NCBI RefSeq assembly: GCF_004143485.2
Contig: NZ_ML974138.1
Location: 1 to 64,000, forward strand
DNA: 64,000 bases
DNA from: Halorussus amylolyticus
GTDB lineage: Archaea; Halobacteriota; Halobacteria; Halobacteriales; Haladaptataceae
Direction of reading: 5' to 3'
Shown: one piece after another, positions 32,683-39,476 of the stretch
How positions within the stretch are numbered: position 1 is the first letter of the stretch
How the letters are laid out: every line of letters begins with the position of its first letter
Position numbers and translations under genes: made by a program
The notes under the pieces: generated by a model
Seen by the model: only the letters and a program-made list of their open reading frames with translations
The model's database searches: none
What the model was told of the DNA's origin: nothing

Positions 32683-33411
32683 ATGGGAAAGAGCAGTCTG
32701 GCGGGAGTTGTTAAAACGGCTCCCAGAGTGCTCAGAGAGTCCCGTGATTTCGTTTCTGGGTGCGTTCTGAACCTTGCGCTTATCCTTGGAGTGGTTGTAT
32801 TCGAGTGGAGTCTTGTTGAAATCGCGTTCATATATATCATCGAGATAGCGATTATCAATGTCCTGTTCCTCTCTGTCGCGTTATTCACATCACAGTCGGT
32901 GGATGCTCTTGATGGGGACGCTTGGGATAACGACCCCACTCCACTCCAGCCGATTGCTCTAATACCGCCTATATACTGGCGGAATATCAAATTCGTTCTG
33001 AGAAGAGCGATTATCGCAGCTTTCCTTATTGGATTAATCATGAGACCTATCGTTTCCAGTTATGATTTGGATTCGGGACTTCCCCTCTCAGTTGGGCTCG
33101 CAATTGCCGGCACTGTTTTCTTTCAGCTGACGCGCGTCTGGCGCTACTTCATCGCCAACCGGTCATATCGAGACAAGTCACCGGCGGACGCGCTTGAATT
33201 TGCGTTTGTTCCAGTTGTTGAATTGTATCTGATGTTGGTCTATGTGGCCCCTCCAATCACCATCGTGCTTGCGGGTATCGTATTCGGCACAGATACCAAT
33301 CTGACTTCACGGGCCTGGTTGTTACTCTATTTAGTTCCAATGGGGGCGATTAGGGCGTGGATGGGGAGTTTAGACCCCCGGACAGACGATTTTGAGATCA
33401 ATGTCAACTGA
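32683..33411 (+). CDS. Multi-pass membrane protein, DUF6498-like, in AT-richer DNA
   Basis: A 242-residue integral membrane protein with about six helices. The first two (LALILGVVVFEWSLVEIAFIYIIEIAIINVLFL) show the W-x-x-x-E ... Y-x-x-E pattern I associate with haloarchaeal DUF6498 proteins. Codon use (ATA, AGA, TTA) and base composition differ from the neighbours, like the island at 5 kb, so it may be an acquired gene. The ATG at 32683 follows an AT-rich TATA candidate by about 30 nt. Function unknown; the family assignment is tentative. Confidence 0.65.
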   Translation: MGKSSLAGVVKTAPRVLRESRDFVSGCVLNLALILGVVVFEWSLVEIAFIYIIEIAIINVLFLSVALFTSQSVDALDGDAWDNDPTPLQPIALIPPIYWRNIKFVLRRAIIAAFLIGLIMRPIVSSYDLDSGLPLSVGLAIAGTVFFQLTRVWRYFIANRSYRDKSPADALEFAFVPVVELYLMLVYVAPPITIVLAGIVFGTDTNLTSRAWLLLYLVPMGAIRAWMGSLDPRTDDFEINVN

Positions 33412-33531
33412 GACAGGCGTAATTGCGTTTCTACTTTTCAACTCAGAAACTCAGCGACGGACCGAGCATATCAACGGATACACCGCTATCGAGATGACCA
33501 ACGCGGCGTTTCTATCCAGACAGGCACACAG

Positions 33532-33580
33532 ATACGTTTTCGTTTTCGGAAACGATTACGTAAACGAATTCGAAAACGAA
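33532..33580. repeat. Cluster of CGTTTNCG palindromic words
   Basis: The stretch contains CGTTTTCG twice, GGAAACG, TTACGTAAACG, GAATTC and CGAAAACG in about 50 bp, the same words as in the palindromes near parA. It lies inside a weak 83-codon frame (33401-33652) that has no recognisable domain and that I therefore do not call as a gene. Confidence 0.6.
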
Positions 33581-33681
33581 CTCGGCCGCGAGACGAAACC
33601 GGGCGCACAGGTCCGCGCTAAACGACTTACCCGCCGAACAGGAGGCGCGTAACAAAGGCCGTTCGCCGAGTTTGAACAGGC

Positions 33682-34443
33682 ATGTCAGTCCGTAGCGCCG
33701 ACCTGACCGAAAAGTGGTACGAGTACGTGTACCGCGATAGGGCCGAGTCGGTGCGTCAGTTCGTGGACGCGTACCCCGACCGGCGCGCGCTCTCGGTGAG
33801 TTGCAGTCGGTTCGGTCACGACTACCGGTTCGTCCGACCGCTGCTCGCCGACCCCGACGAGGTCCTTCGCGCGGGAAAGGCCGCACTCGGGCGGTTTCTC
33901 GGCGAAGCAGACGGCCGAGACTTCGAGGACGCCTACCTCCGCGTCACCGACTTGCCCGCGAAAAGCGACATCTCGCTGTCGGAGATTCGCGCGCGACACC
34001 TCAACGAACTCTACACGACCCACGGGATAGTCGCCGAAACGGGTCCCATCCGCCCGAAAGTCGTCCGAGCGGCGTTCCGGTGCGGGAAGTGCGAGGCGGT
34101 CACTCGCCACGTAGCCCAACCGGGGCGCGAACTTCGAACGCACGAGAAGTGCCCGCGGTGTAACTCCGTGGGCTACCTCTCGTTCGCACCCGAGGACAGC
34201 GAGTACGTCGATTCCCAGGAAATCGCGCTACGGGACCCCGACGCCAACGCAAACGGGGAGGGCGGGCCGACCCCGAAAGCGATGACAGTGCTGCTCGAAC
34301 ACGACCTCGCCGGGTCGGTGTCGAGCGGCGAGCGCGTCCAGGTGGTCGGCATCCCGCGGGCCGACAGGTCGGGAGATTCGACAGTCAGCGAGACGTGGGT
34401 CGAATCGGTGAGTATGGAACGCTTAACCGAGTCGAACGCGTAG
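33682..34443 (+). CDS. Stand-alone MCM N-terminal-domain (OB-fold/zinc) protein without the AAA+ helicase
   Basis: A 253-residue protein that matches the N-terminal DNA-binding half of the replicative helicase MCM. Helical subdomain A (1-95) is followed by an OB-fold interrupted by a zinc finger with C134, C137, C157 and C160 (FRCGKCEAV, EKCPRCNSV). It then has the MCM-like SEYVDSQEIALRDPD, TPKAMTVLLEHDLAGSVSSGERVQVVGIPR. The AAA+ motor is entirely absent; the frame ends normally with TESNA. It may bind single-stranded DNA or modulate the true MCM. Its setting next to parA and many palindromes hints at a replication or partition role (inference). Confidence 0.85.
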   Translation: MSVRSADLTEKWYEYVYRDRAESVRQFVDAYPDRRALSVSCSRFGHDYRFVRPLLADPDEVLRAGKAALGRFLGEADGRDFEDAYLRVTDLPAKSDISLSEIRARHLNELYTTHGIVAETGPIRPKVVRAAFRCGKCEAVTRHVAQPGRELRTHEKCPRCNSVGYLSFAPEDSEYVDSQEIALRDPDANANGEGGPTPKAMTVLLEHDLAGSVSSGERVQVVGIPRADRSGDSTVSETWVESVSMERLTESNA

Positions 34444-34547
34444 CCTCCCGCGATTTTCGCGTTGTTCGGACGTGACACGTCCACCGAGGCCTGAAACGGC
34501 CACCACTCTTTTGTCGGTTCGATGACTTCCTTGTAACAGGGGAAACG

Positions 34548-34850
34548 ATGTACGACTTGACGGGGTTCCAGCGCGACCTGCTGTACGTCATCGCGGGATT
34601 AGACGAACCGCACGGTCTCGCCATCAAAGCGGAACTCGAAAATTACTACGAGAAGGAGATTCACCACGGGCGACTGTACCCGAACCTCGACACCCTCGTC
34701 GATAAGGGGTTCGTCGAGAAGGGCCAGCGCGACCGCCGGACGAACTACTACACGCTGACCCGACGGGGGACCCGCGAACTCGAAGCCCGCAGGGAGTGGG
34801 AAGCCCAGTACGTCGATTCGGAGTCGCTACAGCCGACCGCGGAACCGTAG
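34548..34850 (+). CDS. PadR-family transcription regulator
   Basis: A 100-residue winged-helix protein of the PadR family: FQRDLLYVIAGLDEPHGLAIKAELENYYEKEIHHGRLYPNLDTLVDKGFVEKGQRDRRTNYYTLTRRGTRELEARREWE. It is a minimal one-domain regulator; a short acidic tail follows. It lies 104 bp after the MCM-like gene on the same strand, preceded by a TATA-like element near 34515. Haloarchaeal PadR-like proteins of this type are related to viral and proviral repressors and cell-status regulators; the target is unknown. Confidence 0.9.
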   Translation: MYDLTGFQRDLLYVIAGLDEPHGLAIKAELENYYEKEIHHGRLYPNLDTLVDKGFVEKGQRDRRTNYYTLTRRGTRELEARREWEAQYVDSESLQPTAEP

Positions 34851-34868
34851 GACCGCGAGACCGCAGAA

Positions 34869-35540
34869 CTACGGGTGGGACGCGGCGAGCGCCGCGCCGA
34901 CGACCGCGGCGTCGGCCGACTGCACCCATCGCAACACGGGACTGTCCTGCACGAGAAGATACTCGTCGCCCGATTCTTCGAGCACCGAGAGCTCCACGAG
35001 CTGTTCGACGTGAATCCACACCGCCTTTCGAGAGACGCCGGTCAGCCGGTGGACGTCCTCCTGCGTGAGCGACCGGTCGGGGTCGGCCGAGACGAGCGCG
35101 TCCACCATCACGCGCACCGAGTCGAGTCGCGAGAGGTGACGGAATCCGGACTTGTCGTCGGGTGCGCCCGTGGCTTCGACCGCCGCCGAGAGCTTTCGAA
35201 CCGCGTGGAGCACGACGCTGTGTTCGTTCACGCGATACGTCCCCTCGTCTGCGAACAGCACGCCGAGCGAGATGAGCGAATCGACGACCGAATCGACGGC
35301 CTCGGGGGTCCTGTCGGCCATCTCCGCGAGGTCGTCGGTGCCGTACCGGGCGTCGGTGTCGGCGTCGCGGAGCGCGTCCACGAGCGCGCGAATCGACTCG
35401 TCGCCGGTCAGCCAGAGCCAGCCGCTCGGGTAGGCCCGTCTGGCCTCCGAAACGTCGCTCTCGTCGGCTAGCTCCCACATCTCCGCCTCGGTGTCGGTCG
35501 TGCGCAACTGGCGGTCGTCGTCGGTCGTGGGGAGGCTCAT
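34869..35540 (-). CDS. Winged-helix regulator with duplicated HTH
   Basis: A 223-residue protein with two winged-helix units: residues about 35-105 (SIRALVDALRDADTDARYGTDDLAEMADRTPEAVDSVVDSLISLGVLF) and about 145-205 (SVRVMVDALVSADPDRSLTQEDVHRLTGVSRKAVWIHVEQLVELSVLEE). The internal similarity suggests duplication. A TTTTTATCG TATA box centred near 35564 is 26 nt from the ATG, pointing to a leaderless message. It is convergent with padR and follows a small gene on the same strand. No ligand domain is seen. Confidence 0.8.
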   Translation of the reverse strand: MSLPTTDDDRQLRTTDTEAEMWELADESDVSEARRAYPSGWLWLTGDESIRALVDALRDADTDARYGTDDLAEMADRTPEAVDSVVDSLISLGVLFADEGTYRVNEHSVVLHAVRKLSAAVEATGAPDDKSGFRHLSRLDSVRVMVDALVSADPDRSLTQEDVHRLTGVSRKAVWIHVEQLVELSVLEESGDEYLLVQDSPVLRWVQSADAAVVGAALAASHP

Positions 35541-35583
35541 TAGGTTTGGGGTATCGCGGAGGCGATAAAAAGCTAGCGGGCGA

Positions 35584-35970
35584 TTAGTCGTCGGACGTTT
35601 CGCACTCGACGCGCCACGACCACTCGCTCTCCGCGCGAATCCGGTCGTACAGGGATTCAAGCGCCGCCGACGCGGTTTCGGGCAGGACGTGAAATTCGAC
35701 CGTGCCGTACCGCACGACCACCCGGAACGCGGTGGCGTGGCGTTGGTCGTGAACGAGATACACCGGCTTCGGGAGTTCGAACCAATCACCGTAGGTGTAC
35801 CGCTCGGCGGAAAGTACGCCTTCAACGAGCGCCGCGAGTTCGGAGTCCGGCGTCTCGACGTCGGGCGAGAGGTGGAAGACGGTTCCTCCCTCGTGCTCGA
35901 CGCCGCCCTCGCGCGGATAGCTCCGCGTCGGGCGGCGCGGAATGTCGAACGTCGGCGCGTCGTCGGTCAT
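35584..35970 (-). CDS. Hypothetical protein, 128 residues
   Basis: A soluble alpha/beta protein (HEGGTVFHLSPDVETPDSELAALVEGVL, ELPKPVYLVHDQRHATAFRVVVRYGTVEFHVLPE). The alternating strands and helices are compatible with a small ferredoxin-like domain. A TATA-like TTGATAAGTG near 35998 lies 26 nt upstream, so it has its own promoter. It ends 43 bp before the winged-helix gene on the same strand, with which it could be co-expressed. The family is not recognised. Confidence 0.65.
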   Translation of the reverse strand: MTDDAPTFDIPRRPTRSYPREGGVEHEGGTVFHLSPDVETPDSELAALVEGVLSAERYTYGDWFELPKPVYLVHDQRHATAFRVVVRYGTVEFHVLPETASAALESLYDRIRAESEWSWRVECETSDD

Positions 35971-36122
35971 CTGAACCGGATTACGTCGGCATCACTTATC
36001 AATGTCCGCGCCGCCCGAGCAACGGCCGCATTCGATTTCGACATCGTTTGCGTTTTCGTTTACGCAGACGTTTCCGGGGAACGGTGGCGAGTTTCCCCGG
36101 AAGGCGATGGCGTACCGGCGAG

Positions 36123-36154
36123 CGACTGCGAGTTCGCAAGCGAACTCGCAGTCG
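36123..36154. repeat. Inverted repeat, 15-bp perfect arms
   Basis: Arms CGACTGCGAGTTCGC and GCGAACTCGCAGTCG with an AA spacer, in the gene-free gap 35971-36345. Confidence 0.9.
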
Positions 36155-36191
36155 TGGTTGCGAACAGCGTACTCGAAAACGTATACGCAAA

Positions 36192-36235
36192 CGTATCCGA
36201 AAACGCGTTCGTGTTCGAACGCGTTTTCGGATACG
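36192..36235. repeat. Inverted repeat with perfect 20-bp arms built of CGTTTTCG-type words
   Basis: The left arm CGTATCCGAAAACGCGTTCG and its complement are separated by TGTT. It is preceded by CGAAAACG, TACGCAAACG words (36172-36191) and lies in the same gap as the repeats at 36123 and 36315. The gap 35971-36345 has no gene I can support. Confidence 0.95.
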
Positions 36236-36314
36236 ATTAGAATCGGGGGAACGAGATAATAGAGGACAGAATCGAGTCGAACGAAAACACTCGACGAGAG
36301 ACCGGCGAGATAGC

Positions 36315-36334
36315 CGTTTACGAAAACGTAAACG
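36315..36334. repeat. Palindrome of CGTTTACG words upstream of the parA partner's 3' end
   Basis: CGTTTACG and CGTAAACG flank AAAA. It lies 12 nt beyond the stop of the small gene at 36346 (minus strand), so it could also serve as its terminator region. Confidence 0.8.
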
Positions 36335-36345
36335 CTAACGATAGC

Positions 36346-36735
36346 TCAAACGTTTCTGCGAGCGTGCTCGGCCGACGCGTCGGCGAGGAGGTCGAGATAC
36401 GAAGGAGCCGCCTCTCGGAGGCCGAGTCGGACCGCGAGGCGCACGATTTCGCTTCGGTCGAGCGACGACGAGTCGATGTCGCGGCCGAGCGCCTGCTGGA
36501 GCGACGTGCCGACCTCCGCGAGTTCGTCGTCGTGGTTCGCGAGAACCGCCAGGAGTGCGGTCACCGATTCGTCGCGGGCGGCGAACGTCTTCGCCTGTTC
36601 GCCCGACTCGATTGCTTCGAACGCTTCGACCAGTTCCTCCACGAGGTCGTCGCCGTCGTCCTCGACGCGAGACTGGTCGAGGCGGTCGGTGCGCTGGGTC
36701 TGCTGGCGGAGTTCTTCGAGGTCGGGGTCGCTCAC
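36346..36735 (-). CDS. Small acidic helical protein coupled to ParA
   Basis: A 129-residue all-helical acidic protein (LEELRQQTQRTDRLDQSR, DDLVEELVEAFEAIESGEQAKTFAARDESVTALLAVL, SSLDRSEIVRLAVRLGLREAAPSYLDLLADASAEHARRNV). The C-terminal part SLDRSEIVRLAVRLGL resembles a ribbon-helix-helix or similar helical dimer element. Its start overlaps the parA stop by 4 bp (36732-36735), so it is translated with parA. By analogy to partition operons it may be the DNA-binding or adaptor partner, although no ParB domain is visible. This role is inferred from position alone. Confidence 0.75.
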   Translation of the reverse strand: MSDPDLEELRQQTQRTDRLDQSRVEDDGDDLVEELVEAFEAIESGEQAKTFAARDESVTALLAVLANHDDELAEVGTSLQQALGRDIDSSSLDRSEIVRLAVRLGLREAAPSYLDLLADASAEHARRNV

Positions 36736-37640
36736 GCCGACTCACCCCGGTCGGTCGAGTCGCCGCCGTCGGGTCTGACCGCCCTCGCGTCGGCGAGTCG
36801 CTCGGCCAGCACCTCGGCGTTTTCTAGGAATGCTTCGCGTGCGCGCGCGGCGGTCGTGGACGGCTCTTCGAGCGCGAACGCGGTCCGGCCCTGCTCGGCC
36901 GCGTTTCGGATGTCCTGACTCACGGGGACGTGAGCGGGCGCGACGGCGTCGGGGTAGGCCTCCCGAAACGCTTCGAGGTACTCCTCGGCGAGCGTCGTCC
37001 GGGTGTCGACCTTGTTGGGGAGCACCATCGCGAGGTTCACGTCCACGTCGAAGTTGGCCGCGATTTTGTCGAGGTCCGCGCGGAGCGCCTCGGCCTGCTC
37101 GGACTCGAACGGTCCCATCTCGACCGGCGCGATGACGTTCCGAACCGCCCACAGACCGTTGTAGCTCACGTTGTTCGTCAGCCCCGGAAGGTCGATGAGA
37201 ATCGCGTCGTAGCCCAGCGGTTCGATGTACTCGTCTAAGAACGAGTCGAGTCGCGAGTAACGGTCGTGGGCGTCGTCGATGTTCCCGAGTTCGGCGTCGA
37301 GGCTGTCGAGACCGGGATGGGCGGGGATGAGGTCCACGCCCTCGTCGGTCTGGAGGACGAGGTCCTCAACCGCGGCGTCGCCGAGCTTTTCGGCGATGGC
37401 GGCCCACTGGTCCTGAAACACGGTCGAGATGTTGGGCCAGTCGTTGTCGTCGGCTATCTGGCGTTCGACCGTCTCCCAGCACCCGAAGTGCTTGACGAGG
37501 TCGCCCTGCTTGCCCGCGAGGTCGATGAGCAACACGTCCTTGCCCTGCTCGGCGAGCGCCACGCCGAGGTGGGCCGCAGTCGTCGTCTTGCCCGTGCCGC
37601 CCTTATCGAGGAACGTACAGGCGCGGATGGACCGAGGCAT
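36732..37640 (-). CDS. parA: ParA/Soj-family partition ATPase
   Basis: A 302-residue ATPase of the ParA/MinD superfamily. It has the deviant Walker A KGGTGKTTTAAHLG (about 12-25), the A' motif DVLLIDLAGKQGDL, and the Walker B-like YDAILIDLPGLTNN. The C-terminal part FDVDVNLAMVLPNKVDTRTTLAEEYLEAFREAYPD follows the ParA fold. It should bind DNA nonspecifically in the ATP state and position a chromosome, plasmid or other cargo. The ATG at 37640 follows a TATA box near 37675 and a perfect 22-bp palindrome that covers the probable transcription start, so autoregulation is likely. Confidence 0.92.
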   Translation of the reverse strand: MPRSIRACTFLDKGGTGKTTTAAHLGVALAEQGKDVLLIDLAGKQGDLVKHFGCWETVERQIADDNDWPNISTVFQDQWAAIAEKLGDAAVEDLVLQTDEGVDLIPAHPGLDSLDAELGNIDDAHDRYSRLDSFLDEYIEPLGYDAILIDLPGLTNNVSYNGLWAVRNVIAPVEMGPFESEQAEALRADLDKIAANFDVDVNLAMVLPNKVDTRTTLAEEYLEAFREAYPDAVAPAHVPVSQDIRNAAEQGRTAFALEEPSTTAARAREAFLENAEVLAERLADARAVRPDGGDSTDRGESA

Positions 37641-37642
37641 GA

Positions 37643-37664
37643 TTTGCGTTTGCGCAAACGCAAA
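37643..37664. promoter_or_regulatory. Perfect 22-bp palindrome between the TATA box and start codon of parA
   Basis: The half-site TTTGCGTTTGC meets its complement without a spacer. A TATA-like ATTAAGT element lies at 37671-37678 on the parA (minus) strand, and the palindrome ends 2 nt before the ATG. It therefore overlaps the predicted transcription start, the position of a repressor site. Confidence 0.75.
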
Positions 37665-37707
37665 CGGGCTACTTAATCCTTCGTCAGACGCTCGCGCGAG
37701 AAATATA

Positions 37708-37747
37708 TTTGCGTTTTCGTTTTCGAATTCGTAAACGGAAACGCAAA
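37708..37747. repeat. Imperfect 40-bp palindrome centred on GAATTC
   Basis: TTTGCGTTTTCGTTTTCGAA pairs with the right half with 2 mismatched positions; the centre GAATTC is at 37725-37730. It sits between parA and the divergent DUF192 gene and uses the same words as the parA operator. Confidence 0.9.
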
Positions 37748-37840
37748 TAGACTGGCGGAGAAGCCGCGATTTCGCGGGTCGCGGGACGCCTACTGGCCTG
37801 ACGGGCAGCTTTTTGACCATCGGCGGAGTAGCAGACATCC

Positions 37841-38422
37841 ATGAGACCGCACGCCGCGCTCCTGCTCGGGGCGCTGGTACTGCTCGGCGGCTGTCTCGGG
37901 GGCGCGGGAGTCATCGACGACGGCGTGGGCGACGAATCCGTGACCGATTCGGAGAGCACCTCGACGACCGAAGAGACGACGCTCCCGGCGACGACTGACG
38001 TGGAGGAGAACGTCACCGCCACGTTCGTCGTCGAGGGGAGCGAAAACCCCACCGTCTCGCTCGAAGTCGCCGACGAACCCGAGGAGCGCGAGAGGGGGTT
38101 GATGCACCGGCCGTCGCTTCCCGAGAACCACGGCATGGTGTTCGTTTACGACGACGCCGGTCCCCGGAGTTTCTGGATGAAGAACACCCTCGTCGCGCTC
38201 GACATCATCTTCGTCGCGCCGAACGGGACGGTCCTGAACGTCGAACACGCCAGGACTCAGCCCGACGCCTCCGACTCGGAGCTCGACAGCTACGCGAGCG
38301 AGGGCGACGCGAAGTACGTGGTCGAACTCGAACGCGGCTTCGCCAATCAAACGGGCGTGGGAGCCGGGACCGAACTGAAGTTCAACGGCTCCGCTCCGGA
38401 AGCCGAAAGCAGTGCGTCGTGA
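37841..38422 (+). CDS. DUF192-family lipoprotein
   Basis: A 193-residue secreted protein. A Sec lipoprotein signal (LLLGALVLLGGC, cysteine at 18) is followed by a Thr/Glu/Asp-rich spacer (about 20-60). The DUF192 domain then shows its hallmarks: SLEVADEPEERERGLMHRPSLPENHGMVFVYDD, SFWMKNTLVALDIIFVAPNGTVLNVEHA and the closing YVVELERGFANQTGVGAGTELKF. The domain is widespread in bacteria and archaea; its role is not established. It is divergent from parA and shares the palindrome-rich upstream region with it, probably by coincidence. Confidence 0.92.
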   Translation: MRPHAALLLGALVLLGGCLGGAGVIDDGVGDESVTDSESTSTTEETTLPATTDVEENVTATFVVEGSENPTVSLEVADEPEERERGLMHRPSLPENHGMVFVYDDAGPRSFWMKNTLVALDIIFVAPNGTVLNVEHARTQPDASDSELDSYASEGDAKYVVELERGFANQTGVGAGTELKFNGSAPEAESSAS

Positions 38423-38652
38423 GCCGGTACGGATGGACGGCTAGAGACACCGCGCGTCCGGAGTTCCATCGGTGTTTGCTACCTTTTGGCAGTGAACTGT
38501 CGGCAAAATCCGGTTAGTAAGCACAAAGCATTTATGGAGTGGGTGAGACCGCAAAAATACCTCGGGTAGGGGTACGCGAGGTACATTCTTTCGAAGCCAA
38601 TCGAGAGCCGTGGCTCTCTCGGGAAAAGAGTCGGGCGGGGGAAATCACAGCC

Positions 38653-38688
38653 TCCGTTTCCGGATTCGATATCGAATCCGGAAACGGA
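38653..38688. repeat. Perfect 36-bp palindrome in the gap before the pcp gene
   Basis: Half TCCGTTTCCGGATTCGAT meets its complement at a central GATATC. GCGTAAACGCAAACG words follow directly (38690-38705). The gap 38423-38768 otherwise holds only AT-rich promoter-like patches (TATTT near 38534, GAAATATG before the pcp ATG) and no supported gene. Confidence 0.95.
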
Positions 38689-38768
38689 AGCGTAAACGCA
38701 AACGTAAATGCAATCTCGCAGTTCGTCCGACGGCAAAGCCCAAGACCACCGGGTTCCCAAACCGAAAT

Positions 38769-39410
38769 ATGACGCTTCTGCTCACCGGCTACGAACCGTT
38801 CGGCGACCACACCCGGAATCCGAGCGCGACTGTCGCCCGCGAACTCGACGGCAAGGAAATCGCGGGCCGCGAGGTCGTCGGGCGCGTCCTCCCGGTGGAG
38901 TTCGACCGGACGGGCAACGAAATGGAGGAGCTGATTGCGAAGTTCGAACCGGAGGCCGTCGTCGCCACGGGCCTCGCGGCGGGTCGGTCGGCAATCAGCG
39001 TCGAGCGCGTCGGAATCAACGTCGCTGACTGTGGGGGAACTCCGGACAACGCCGACGCTGAGCCGCGAGACGAACGGATTTGCGCCGGGGGTGACGACGC
39101 TCTCTTCGCGACGATTCCCGTGGTGGAAACCGTCTCGACGCTCCTCGATTCCGGGATTCCCGCACGCGTGTCGAACACCGCTGGGACCCACCTCTGCAAC
39201 AACGTCCTGTACCGGACGCGGGCGCATCTGGAGCGCGAGGAGATGGACGTGCCGATGGGGTTCGTCCACCTCCCGCTGACGCCAGCGGGAGCCGCGGAGA
39301 AAGCCCAAGATGGGGAGGCGACGAGCGGCGGGAGCGTACAGCCGAGTCTCCCGCTTGCGATGCAGAAAGAAGCCGTGACGCGAGCGTTCGAGACGACGGT
39401 TGGGAACTGA
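38769..39410 (+). CDS. pcp: Pyroglutamyl-peptidase I (pyrrolidone-carboxylate peptidase)
   Basis: A 213-residue cysteine peptidase of family C15 that removes N-terminal pyroglutamate from peptides. The catalytic triad is visible: E79 in SVERVGINVADCG, C143 in SNTAGTHLCNNVLYRT and H167 in GFVHLP. The start MTLLLTGYEPFGDHTRNPS is the standard first strand and substrate loop of the family. Full length. The insertion EKAQDGEATSGGSVQPS near the C-terminus is typical. It lies 67 bp upstream of, and converges with, a dipeptide-type ABC transporter operon, which could provide peptides, but they are not co-transcribed. Confidence 0.95.
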   Translation: MTLLLTGYEPFGDHTRNPSATVARELDGKEIAGREVVGRVLPVEFDRTGNEMEELIAKFEPEAVVATGLAAGRSAISVERVGINVADCGGTPDNADAEPRDERICAGGDDALFATIPVVETVSTLLDSGIPARVSNTAGTHLCNNVLYRTRAHLEREEMDVPMGFVHLPLTPAGAAEKAQDGEATSGGSVQPSLPLAMQKEAVTRAFETTVGN

Positions 39411-39476
39411 ACCGCGGGCGTCGAAGTGGGTTCGATTTCGAGACGGCGCGGTCAGTCCGACTCCGGACCGACGCAG

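Noticed and set aside
33401-33652. 83-codon frame after the AT-richer membrane gene
   Set aside because: It overlaps the upstream gene, has no recognisable domain, and its middle is the CGTTTNCG palindrome cluster.
36002-36259. Small frames within the gap 35971-36345
   Set aside because: They consist of palindromic sequence and read as low-complexity peptides; the gap is better described as non-coding.
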